Below are positions 14,222 to 21,648 of a stretch of DNA of 47,754 nt, piece by piece (position 1 is the first letter of the stretch; every line of letters starts with the position of its first letter). Under the pieces are notes generated by a model. The model had not been told where the DNA came from. It did not search any database and saw only the letters and a program-made list of their open reading frames with translations. A program made the position numbers and the translations under genes. The stretch is from Prevotellaceae bacterium UBA4336 (GTDB taxonomy: Bacteria > Bacteroidota > Bacteroidia > Bacteroidales > Bacteroidaceae): the NCBI GenBank assembly GCA_002394305.1, contig DGTM01000035.1:12517-60270 (forward strand), read 5' to 3'.

Positions 14222-16603
14222 ATGAGATTGTTCTCCACTCTCTATGGGCTTCTGCTCTGTGGCTTGTCGGTCAGTGCGGCAAAGAGGCCGAACTTGGTTC
14301 AGTACGTTAATACGCTGCAAGGCACGCTTTCGAACTTCGGCCTCTCGCATGGAAACACCTTCCCAGCCACGGCGATGCCTTTTGCCCAGCACATGTGGAC
14401 ACCCCAGACGGGACCTAACGGCGAGGGATTCAAGTACCTTTACGAGTCGGACCAGATAAGGGGATTCGGACAAAGTCACCAGCCTTCGCCCTGGGTAAGC
14501 GACTATGCCGTCTATACCTTCTTCCCGGAAACAGGCAAGTTGGAGGTCGACCCCGACAAGCGTGGCGCACGTTTCAGCCATGCTGGTGAGGTAGGACAGC
14601 CCCACTACTACAGCGTCACCTTCGACAACGGCATCCGCACGGAGATGGCACCGACAGAGAGAGGCGTCCATCTTCGCTTTTCGTACCCCAAGAAAGAGGA
14701 CGCTTACTTGATAATCGACGGCTATACCGCCGAGTCGGAAATCCATGTCAATCAGGAGAAAAGGCAGGTGACGGGATGGGTCAACAACCAGCGTTTCGTC
14801 AATCACAGCGAGAACTTCCGCTGCTACTTCGTCGTTCAGTTCGACCAACCGATACTCGACTACGGGCCAAGACCCAGCAGACCCACCCCCAACCCCTCCC
14901 TTGTAGGAAGGGGAGAAGACAGTTCTGCTACAGGAAAAGACAGTGAGAGTGGTATAGTCTCCCCTCCCTACAAGAGAGGGACGGGGGGAGAGTCCGTCGT
15001 TTACCTCAAGTTCAAGCCAGGCAGCAAGGTGCAGGCGAGGGCTGCCAGCAGCTATATAAGCGAGCAGCAAGCCTGGCAAAACTGGCGGTCGGAACTGGGC
15101 GCAGACACACGCTTGGAACAGACAAAGCAGCGAGGCTTCGAGACGTGGAACGCCTTGCTTGGCCGTGTGCTCGTGGAAGGCGGGACAGAAGAACAGCTGC
15201 GCACCTTCTACAGTTGCCTCTTCCGCGCTAACCTCTTCTCCCGTCGTTTCTATGAGTTCAAGGCGGAAGACGGTGCTCCGTATTACTACAGTCCCTACGA
15301 CGGGAAGATTCACGACGGATATATGCTGACCGACAACGGTTTTTGGGACACCTTCCGAAGCCTGTTTCCGCTGACGAACATCCTGCATCCGACGCAACAA
15401 GGCCGCTACATGCAGGCGCTCCTCAACGCACAAAAGCAGTTCGGATGGCTGCCTGCATGGTCGTGCCCGGGCGAGACGGGAGGCATGTGCGGCAACCATA
15501 GCATCTCGCTTCTGGCCGATGCATGGGCAAAGGGCATACACACCTTCAACCCGGATTCCGCGCTTGCCGCCTACGCACACGAGGCGATGAACAAAGGGCC
15601 TCTTGGCGGTGCCAACGGACGAGCAGGGTGGAAGGAGTACTGGCAACTGGGGTATGTCACCTTCCCGGAGTCGCACGGCAGCGTCACACAAACGCTCGAG
15701 TATGCCTACGATGACTGGTGCGCCTGGACACTTGCCCGCGCCTGCGGCAACACTTTCTACGAGAAGATATTCGGAAAGGTGCTTCATAACTACCTGAACC
15801 TTTGGGACCCGGAGACCAAGTTCTTCAGGGGAAGAGGCAAGGACGGCAAGTGGAGCGTGGAACCATTCGACCCTCTTGTGTGGGGCGGACCGTACACCGA
15901 GGGCAATGCCTGGCACTACATCTGGAGCGTTTTCCACGACGTGCAGGGCCTCATCGGACTCTTCGGCTCCGATGAAGCCTTTTGTCAGAAGATGGACAGC
16001 GTCTTTTCGCAACCCTCCACGGTTAAACCCGGCTGGTATGGCGGCAAGATTCACGAGATGACGGAGATGGAGATGGCAGGCATGGGACAGTACGCCCACG
16101 GCAACCAGCCCATTCAGCACATGCCTTATCTCTACAGCTATGCAGGCCAGCCGTGGAAGACTCAGTACTGGGTTCGGCAGATAATGGACCGTCTCTACCG
16201 CAGCACACCCGACGGCTTCCCCGGCGACGAGGATCAGGGCGGCATGTCATCGTGGTACGTTCTTTCTGCCCTGGGACTCTATGCCGTCACCCCCGGCACC
16301 GACCAATATGTGCTTGGCAGCCCTGTTTTCCGCAAGGCGACCATCACAATGGAAGACGGCAAGAAGTTTGTCATCGAGGCAAAAGACAACTCCGGGGACA
16401 ATGTCTATGTCCAGAGTCGCAGCCTGAACGGTCAGCCTCTCTCGCGCAATTACATCACATACAGTGAACTGACCTCCGGCGGAACGCTCCGACTCCAGAT
16501 GTCCGACAAGCCGAACAAGCAATTGGGTACAGAGAAGAAGGACGCTCCCTACAGCCTTACTTTTGAAGAAGGGAACTTACATACACATATAACCGGCGAC
16601 TGA
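14222..16603 (+). CDS. GH92 family alpha-mannosidase with in-frame palindromic insert
   Basis: Calcium-dependent exo-alpha-mannosidases of GH92 trim mannose from N-glycans and related glycans in Bacteroidetes. The 793-residue protein has a signal peptide (about 1-19, ending VSAA) and an N-terminal beta-sandwich with SNFGLSHGNTFPATAMPF. The catalytic (alpha/alpha)6 domain includes GGPYTEGNAWHY (Glu560, likely acid) and GFPGDEDQGGMSSWYVLSAL (Asp669 and Asp671, likely base pair). Residues about 220-258 come from a 115-bp palindromic element (14880-14994) that interrupts the N-terminal domain. Family members are often near 750-760 residues, consistent with an insertion. Linkage specificity cannot be told from sequence. 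It converges with the LptD-like gene, with only 5 bases between stop codons. Confidence 0.92.
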   Translation: MRLFSTLYGLLLCGLSVSAAKRPNLVQYVNTLQGTLSNFGLSHGNTFPATAMPFAQHMWTPQTGPNGEGFKYLYESDQIRGFGQSHQPSPWVSDYAVYTFFPETGKLEVDPDKRGARFSHAGEVGQPHYYSVTFDNGIRTEMAPTERGVHLRFSYPKKEDAYLIIDGYTAESEIHVNQEKRQVTGWVNNQRFVNHSENFRCYFVVQFDQPILDYGPRPSRPTPNPSLVGRGEDSSATGKDSESGIVSPPYKRGTGGESVVYLKFKPGSKVQARAASSYISEQQAWQNWRSELGADTRLEQTKQRGFETWNALLGRVLVEGGTEEQLRTFYSCLFRANLFSRRFYEFKAEDGAPYYYSPYDGKIHDGYMLTDNGFWDTFRSLFPLTNILHPTQQGRYMQALLNAQKQFGWLPAWSCPGETGGMCGNHSISLLADAWAKGIHTFNPDSALAAYAHEAMNKGPLGGANGRAGWKEYWQLGYVTFPESHGSVTQTLEYAYDDWCAWTLARACGNTFYEKIFGKVLHNYLNLWDPETKFFRGRGKDGKWSVEPFDPLVWGGPYTEGNAWHYIWSVFHDVQGLIGLFGSDEAFCQKMDSVFSQPSTVKPGWYGGKIHEMTEMEMAGMGQYAHGNQPIQHMPYLYSYAGQPWKTQYWVRQIMDRLYRSTPDGFPGDEDQGGMSSWYVLSALGLYAVTPGTDQYVLGSPVFRKATITMEDGKKFVIEAKDNSGDNVYVQSRSLNGQPLSRNYITYSELTSGGTLRLQMSDKPNKQLGTEKKDAPYSLTFEEGNLHTHITGD
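14880..14994. repeat. Palindromic element inside the GH92 gene
   Basis: Imperfect 37-bp inverted arms (14880-14916 and 14958-14994) around a 41-bp loop. The left arm reads CCCCCAACCCCTCCCTTGTAGG; the right arm complement carries CCCCCCGTCCCTCTCTTGTAGG. TTGTAGG is a sub-type marker not present in the purM copy. Frame is preserved through 38 added codons. Confidence 0.88.
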
Positions 16604-16608
16604 CGGAA

Positions 16609-19443
16609 TCAGTACCACTCGATGTTGCTGCTGTAGGAGCTCTGCTTGCGCCAGCGCAGGGCGTCGGCCAGGGTGCCGGCCTTGGCCGCGAAGAGGAAGT
16701 TGAAGCTGGTGTAGGGGCTGACCACCATGCTGCACGACATGGAGAAGCAGTGGAGGTCGCGGGCAAGGGAGACGGTGGTCATGGAGAGCTTCTTGTAGTT
16801 GAAGTCGTAGCCGGACGAGAAGTTGATGTTCCACCCCTCGGCTATGCGTATATTGCCCGAGAAGTTGAGCGTCTGCGTGAACTTGTAGGGGTATCGCATG
16901 CGGCTGGGGTTAATCTCGGCACTGGTGTTCTCGCGCATCGTCACGCCGTAGCTGACGGTCAGGCTCCAGGGCATGGAGAACTTCAGGTAGCCGTCCTTGT
17001 CGAGCCCTTCGGACTGCTCCTTCTCGGCGCCTGTCATGCCCTTCTTGCGCTCGGGGTCGACGTTCTGCATGTTCGGGTCGGTCTCATCCTCGTCGTCGTA
17101 CTCGTCGTCATCCTCGTCGTCGTCGCTGCCACCTCTGCCGCCAAACTGCTTCTTCAGGTCCTTCAGGCCAAACAACTTCCTCAGCTTCTCGTTGTTGAAG
17201 GTGTAGGAGAGGTTCTGGCTCATGCCCTGGAAACGTCCGAAGCGGCCCTGCGACCACTCCGTATGGTCGCCCACGAAGACACGGCCGTTCTCGTCGAACT
17301 CGTAGGCGTAGGTGGCAAAGACGGCGTTCAGGGAGAAGGTGTAGCTCTTGGTGAGCTTGATGCGGAGGCGTGTGTTGAGGTCGCTCCAGGGCTGCCGCTT
17401 GGCTGCCATGTTATAGCTGAGCGAGAAGCCGAGCTCGTCGATGAGGCTGATTTTGCGCTCGCCCGTTGAGTCGCGGCTCGAGCGTATCTTCATCTCGATG
17501 TTGTTCGAGAGGTCGAACTGCACGCTGCCCGTCATGCCAGAGCCCACTGTGCCGTACGCACCGCTGCTGAAGGGGGAATACGTCACGGTGGAGACATTGC
17601 CGTTGGCATCGGTGCGGACGTAGGAGTCGTAGAAGCCCCACATCGACTTGCTGAAGTCGGGCGCGTAGCTGAAGGAAACGGTGGGCGTTGCCATGTGGCG
17701 TATGGCTTTTATCTTCTTGCCGCCGAACCAGGGCAGGGGCGTAAAGAAGCCGTACAGCTTTGTGTTGGCGCTGAGGCTCATGTTGAAGTTGTAGACGTTG
17801 TAGAAGCCATAGACGGTGTCGCGCCGGACGGTGTTCCGCTCCTGGTCCCACGACTGCATGATTTTGTTCGAATACATGCGGTCGGTGAAGGAGAAGCTGG
17901 GGCTGATGTTGATGTACTTCGCCACCGTGAACGAGGCGCTGATGGGTATCTGGTGACGCATGCCGTTGCGCCAGTCCTTGATGAGGTTACTCTTGAAGAT
18001 GAGGTTCTCCTTGGTGTTGATGCTGTTGGTCAGCGTTCCGGAGTAGCTCACGGCTATCTTCTCGTACCAACGCTCCTTGCCGACCATCCGCTTGCGCTTG
18101 AAGGGGTTGAAGCGGTTCAGCTGTATATTGAGGGTGGGCAGGGTGACGGCGATGCTGCTGTCGCGCACGTTCTGCGAGAGGTTGAAGGCGCCGCTCAGGG
18201 TGAGGCCTATGTCGCTGAACGTCTTGCTGTAGGAGATACTGCTGGTTCGTGTGCTCTGCGTGAAGCTCTCGGGGTTGTACATGCTCGTCAGGTTGTTGCG
18301 CTCGTAGCTGCTCGTGGCGAAGTTCACGCTGGCCGAGAAGCTCTGTGTGGGGTTGGCCTTCGAGTCCTGCCGGTGGCTCCACGTCAGCTTGAAGCTCTTC
18401 GAGACGCTGTAGTCGGGCATGTTCTTCTCGCCCGTCTGCGTGTTCTGGTAGCTGATGTAGAGGTTGCCGCTGAAGCGGTAACGCTTGCGGTAAGTGGACT
18501 GTGTGGACAGCGCCCACGAGCCCTTGGTGTATATCTCGCCCAGCACCTTGGCATCCACGTAGTCGTTGATGGCAAAGTAGTAGCCGCCGTCGCGCAGGTA
18601 GAAGCCGCGCGATGTCTCGTCGCCGTACGTCGGCATGATGAAACCGCTGCTGTACTTGCTCTTGAAGGGGAAGAAGCCGTAGGGGATAGCCAGCGGCAGG
18701 GGCACGTCGCACACCACCAGATACGTCGGCCCGAACACGACGTCCTTGCCCGGACGCATCTTGGCGCGGGTCATGTTCAGGTAGAAGTGCGGGTTGGGGT
18801 CGTCGCAGGTGGAGTAGTAGGCCTTCTGCACGTACATCGTGCCCACGCTGTCGCGCTTGCCGTCCAGTCCCTTCATGTAGCCCTCGCCCTGCTGCGTGTA
18901 GACGTTCGAGATGTACGCCTTGCGCGTCTTGAAGTTGTAGCTGATGCTGTCGGGCTCGTATTCGTCGCTGCCCTGCTTGAAGAGCGGTTTGCCGATGACG
19001 GCGCCGGTGGAGTCGGTGCGCGACGTGGCGTGCACCAGGCTGCTGTCGATGGCTATCTGGATGAGCTCGGCCTCCAGCTCCAGGTTCTGATAGTTGACCT
19101 TGCCGTCGCCGTAGAGGTGGGCACGCGAACGCTTGTAGTCGAAGGTGATGGAGTCCTCGGCCGAATAGGTGACGGGCATGTCCAGGGCGCTCTTGCTCTT
19201 GGGCACGGTGTCGGGCGGCACAGTGTCCGCCGGCACGGAATCGGGCAGGATGGTATAGGCATGGCGCGGGATGCTGTCGGGAGGCAGGGGGCGGAGGCTG
19301 TCGGGAGGCAAGAACAGGATGCTGTCGGAGGTCAGCGTATCAGCACTGCCAAGCAGGGACAGAGCGCCCCTCCCCGCGGGCTGAGCTGCCAGCGATGCCA
19401 GTACGTAGCAGACCGTCAGTATTGATAATAACCTTGCCTTCAA
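16609..19443 (-). CDS. lptD: LptD/OstA-type LPS assembly outer-membrane protein
   Basis: Predicted to form the outer-membrane barrel that inserts lipopolysaccharide into the outer leaflet. 944 residues from a TTG start: signal peptide KARLLSILTVCYVLASLAAQ, a Pro/Asp/Ser-rich linker, an OstA-like N-terminal domain (about 85-200; HLYGDGKVNYQNLELEAELI) and a long beta-strand-rich barrel to the C-terminal aromatic-rich end. A very acidic run (DDDEDDDEYDDEDETD, coded near 17075-17130) lies within an extracellular or periplasmic loop. A longer frame from an ATG at 19506 exists, but a TACCTTTG box at 19470-19477 would start transcription inside it, and TTG 19443 gives a clean signal peptide. Lipid A genes in the same window fit the role. 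The E. coli-type cysteine pairs were not verified. Confidence 0.85.
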   Translation of the reverse strand: MKARLLSILTVCYVLASLAAQPAGRGALSLLGSADTLTSDSILFLPPDSLRPLPPDSIPRHAYTILPDSVPADTVPPDTVPKSKSALDMPVTYSAEDSITFDYKRSRAHLYGDGKVNYQNLELEAELIQIAIDSSLVHATSRTDSTGAVIGKPLFKQGSDEYEPDSISYNFKTRKAYISNVYTQQGEGYMKGLDGKRDSVGTMYVQKAYYSTCDDPNPHFYLNMTRAKMRPGKDVVFGPTYLVVCDVPLPLAIPYGFFPFKSKYSSGFIMPTYGDETSRGFYLRDGGYYFAINDYVDAKVLGEIYTKGSWALSTQSTYRKRYRFSGNLYISYQNTQTGEKNMPDYSVSKSFKLTWSHRQDSKANPTQSFSASVNFATSSYERNNLTSMYNPESFTQSTRTSSISYSKTFSDIGLTLSGAFNLSQNVRDSSIAVTLPTLNIQLNRFNPFKRKRMVGKERWYEKIAVSYSGTLTNSINTKENLIFKSNLIKDWRNGMRHQIPISASFTVAKYINISPSFSFTDRMYSNKIMQSWDQERNTVRRDTVYGFYNVYNFNMSLSANTKLYGFFTPLPWFGGKKIKAIRHMATPTVSFSYAPDFSKSMWGFYDSYVRTDANGNVSTVTYSPFSSGAYGTVGSGMTGSVQFDLSNNIEMKIRSSRDSTGERKISLIDELGFSLSYNMAAKRQPWSDLNTRLRIKLTKSYTFSLNAVFATYAYEFDENGRVFVGDHTEWSQGRFGRFQGMSQNLSYTFNNEKLRKLFGLKDLKKQFGGRGGSDDDEDDDEYDDEDETDPNMQNVDPERKKGMTGAEKEQSEGLDKDGYLKFSMPWSLTVSYGVTMRENTSAEINPSRMRYPYKFTQTLNFSGNIRIAEGWNINFSSGYDFNYKKLSMTTVSLARDLHCFSMSCSMVVSPYTSFNFLFAAKAGTLADALRWRKQSSYSSNIEWY

Positions 19444-19469
19444 ACTGTGTGTACAATGGTTCCAATTTG

Positions 19470-19477
19470 CAAAGGTA
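19470..19477 (-). promoter_or_regulatory. -7 box of the lptD-like gene
   Basis: The minus strand reads TACCTTTG, matching TAnnTTTG. It would place the transcript start near 19463, about 20 bases before the proposed TTG start at 19443. No clear TTTG box is seen at the usual distance. Confidence 0.55.
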
Positions 19478-19480
19478 CGA

Positions 19481-19582
19481 AAAAAAGTGAAAAGGAGAAG
19501 AGGCAAAAAGACGAAAAGATGTAAAGGTTAAGGTTATTTATTACTTTTTCACCTTTTCACCTTTTCACCTTTTCACTTTTTT
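19481..19582. repeat. AT-rich inverted repeat with 8-bp tandem units
   Basis: AAAAAAGTGAAAAGG (19481-19495) pairs perfectly with CCTTTTCACTTTTTT (19568-19582). Between them is a tandem run of ACCTTTTC units at 19551-19574 (8-bp period). It lies between the HD-hydrolase stop and the lptD promoter, so on the minus strand it could terminate the HD transcript. It resembles the AT-rich block at 8490-8589. Confidence 0.7.
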
Positions 19583-19587
19583 ACCTT

Positions 19588-20121
19588 TCAGTCGAACCTT
19601 TCCATCCATGCGCGGAACACGTCGATGCCTTCGCTGCCGAACTTCTCGAGGGTGCGCAGGGCCTGCTCCGGCGTCTTCTCCACGTCGAGGCGCGTCTTGG
19701 AGTAGAACTTGTCGGCATAGCACACGATTTGCTCCTCGATGCTCTGGGGCGTGAAGTCGCGGTGCGGCAGGGGCAGGTTCTGCCGCTCTATCTCTTTGGC
19801 CGTCAAGCCTGTCCCTGTGTGCCGTTCTGCCACGCGGGCATGTCGGGGCAGTCCCTCGCTGCGCAGTATCTCGGCACCCAGTATGCCGTGCCGGATGTAG
19901 GGCTCCGAGCCGTAGCAGTGGATGCCCGGCGCGTCGACGCGGCAGCAGCCGATGTCGTGCAGCATAGCCGCCTCCCAGAGGAACGTCTCGTCGGCCCCCA
20001 GTTCGGGGTGTGCCCTGGCAATCTTCAGCGCCCGCTGCGCCACGTCACTGCTATGCCGCAGCAGAATCTGCTCCAGCGCCTCGTTGCCCGAGCAGTACTT
20101 ATGTATCATTTCATTCACCAT
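19588..20121 (-). CDS. HD-domain hydrolase
   Basis: A 177-residue metal-dependent phosphohydrolase of the HD superfamily. Metal-binding candidates are His23 (LRHS), the doublet His55-Asp56 in MLHDIG, His78 (YIRHG), His101 (AERHTG) and an Asp in CYADKFYSK. Substrate is not known; similar small HDIG proteins are common in Bacteroidales near lipid A genes. A longer frame begins at 20190, but a TAACTTTG box at 20128-20135 would start transcription at about 20121, so translation must begin at 20121 or at the in-frame ATG 20109. Confidence 0.85.
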   Translation of the reverse strand: MVNEMIHKYCSGNEALEQILLRHSSDVAQRALKIARAHPELGADETFLWEAAMLHDIGCCRVDAPGIHCYGSEPYIRHGILGAEILRSEGLPRHARVAERHTGTGLTAKEIERQNLPLPHRDFTPQSIEEQIVCYADKFYSKTRLDVEKTPEQALRTLEKFGSEGIDVFRAWMERFD

Positions 20122-20127
20122 AGGCTG

Positions 20128-20135
20128 CAAAGTTA
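20128..20135 (-). promoter_or_regulatory. -7 box of the HD-hydrolase gene
   Basis: TAACTTTG on the minus strand fits TAnnTTTG; a weak TTGC lies 19 bases upstream. The predicted transcript start is within a few bases of the ATG at 20121, so the mRNA may be leaderless or use the ATG at 20109. Confidence 0.5.
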
Positions 20136-20236
20136 CCCCATTTTCTGCAATGTTGCAATCTTTTCGGCATAATTCTTCCGCAGGCAGCACGCGTTGACTT
20201 CGTTTTTCCTTTGCGCGGCGTGTGTCCTCGGCGAAG

Positions 20237-20270
20237 GAAGCCTCCCTTTGGGGAGGTTTGGAGGGGGCTC
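20237..20270. repeat. Half palindromic element overlapping a sulfatase stop
   Basis: On the minus strand the sulfatase stop TGA (20271-20269) runs directly into GCCCCCTCCAAACCTCCCC then AAAGGGAGGCTTC, one arm of the GC-rich palindromic family with its own CCTCCC/GGGAGG fold. The placement mirrors the half-element directly after the purM stop. Confidence 0.75.
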
Positions 20271-21648
20271 AATACTCCGTGACCTTCCACTCCTTGGGGG
20301 CGACAAAGCCTTTCTGGCCCTGGCCGTAGGGGATTTCCTTCTGACAGGGCACGATGGCATCGCCTTGCTCCACCGTCTTACGAAGCCGAACGACGCGTTC
20401 CGGGTCCTCGTAGATGCGGCCTTCGCGGGTCTCGGAGGGGTTCTGCTGAAGGTCGGTGATAAAGTCCTTCTTCAGCCCGAGGTGCTGACCTGCAAGAATG
20501 AGCTTGTACTGCTGGCAGACACCTGCGCCGCAGCCCAGATACATGTCGCGGTCAATCTGCTTCGTCTTGCCTCGGAGCACGCTGTAGATGCTAATGCCGT
20601 CGTATGGGTTACGGGGCTTCCCTTTCGCCCCGATGATGTCGGCCAAGGTGGGAAGCACATCGACGAAGCCGGTCACTTGCTCCAGCTTCCGACCGCCTTG
20701 CCGGAAGCCTTTCTTCCAGTAGATGCCGGCCACGGTGCGAACGCCGCCTTCCCATTCGTCGAACTTGGAGCCACGCAGAGGATGATTCACGCAATAAGGT
20801 GCCATCCCGGGCACGCCGCCATTGTCGCTAAGGAAGAGGATGATGGTGTTGTCCCACTCTCCGCTCTGGCGAATGGCCTCCAAGATGGTGCCCACACCTG
20901 TGTCCATGCGCGATACCATAGCTCTGTAGGTCCATCCTTTCTGGTCCTTCGGCGGCAGGGCATCGAACTCTTCCTTGGAGATGAACTTGCGGATTTCCTC
21001 CTCGGGAGCCTGATAGGGAGCATGCGGCGCATTGAAGCAAGCATAGACGAAGTACGGCTCGCCCTTGGCGTAATCCTTGATGCATCGGGCTGCCTCGGCT
21101 GCAATGAGGTCGGTGGAATAGCCTTCCTCGTGGCACGACTCCCAGTCGTCATGCCAGTCAAGCTCCTTCTCGCGTGTATGATCGAAGTAGTCGAAGGCAC
21201 CGTTCAGGGCGCCGTGGAAATGCGTGAAGCCACGGTTCAGCGGGTAGTAGCGCTGCCGGCTGTGTCCCATGTGCCACTTGCCTATGGCAGCACGGTTCGT
21301 GTAGCCGCAGCGTCCCAGCACGTCGGCCATCGTCTCTTCCTCGGGGGGCAGACCATAGTCTCGCCAAGGCGGAATCACCGTTTCGCGTATGCCGAAGCGA
21401 CTGGGATAGCGGCCCGTCATGAGTCCGCACCGCGTGGGTGAGCTGACGGGAGCCGTGTAGAAGCGGTTCAGTTCGATGCCTTCGCCGATGAGACGGTCGA
21501 TGTTGGGCGTCGGAATGACGCTGCCGTGATAGCTCACGTCGCCCCAGCCAAGGTCGTCGGCCACGATAATCACCACGTTGGGCCGTGTCGCTCCGAAGGC
21601 ATTCGCAGCGGTTGCAGCCGCCAGCAGAGCCAGGTGTTTCCTCTCCAT
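20269..21648 (-). CDS. Secreted family S1 sulfatase (serine type)
   Basis: Type I sulfatases hydrolyse sulfate esters using a formylglycine made from Cys or Ser in C/S-x-P-x-R. Here the motif is SSPTR (69-73) followed by CGLMTG, so the residue to be modified is Ser69. The N-terminal metal-binding RPNVVIIVADDLGWGD (22-37), GKWHMG and a LSDNGG segment are present. The 459-residue protein starts with a signal-like segment (ALLAAATAANAFGA). Start 21648 overlaps the upstream sulfatase stop as TGATG, so translation is coupled; this rules against the longer frame. No C-terminal sorting tail. Substrate unknown. Last gene of the sulfatase operon. Confidence 0.93.
   Translation of the reverse strand: MERKHLALLAAATAANAFGATRPNVVIIVADDLGWGDVSYHGSVIPTPNIDRLIGEGIELNRFYTAPVSSPTRCGLMTGRYPSRFGIRETVIPPWRDYGLPPEEETMADVLGRCGYTNRAAIGKWHMGHSRQRYYPLNRGFTHFHGALNGAFDYFDHTREKELDWHDDWESCHEEGYSTDLIAAEAARCIKDYAKGEPYFVYACFNAPHAPYQAPEEEIRKFISKEEFDALPPKDQKGWTYRAMVSRMDTGVGTILEAIRQSGEWDNTIILFLSDNGGVPGMAPYCVNHPLRGSKFDEWEGGVRTVAGIYWKKGFRQGGRKLEQVTGFVDVLPTLADIIGAKGKPRNPYDGISIYSVLRGKTKQIDRDMYLGCGAGVCQQYKLILAGQHLGLKKDFITDLQQNPSETREGRIYEDPERVVRLRKTVEQGDAIVPCQKEIPYGQGQKGFVAPKEWKVTEY

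Noticed and set aside
19360..19390. GC-rich CCCCTCCCCGCGGG stretch in the lptD-like gene as another palindromic element
   Set aside because: No second arm and weak match to the family consensus; ordinary coding sequence is adequate.
17695..19425. Open frame of 576 codons on the plus strand opposite the LptD-like gene
   Set aside because: Val/Ala-rich antisense shadow without motifs; the minus-strand frame has a signal peptide and barrel pattern.
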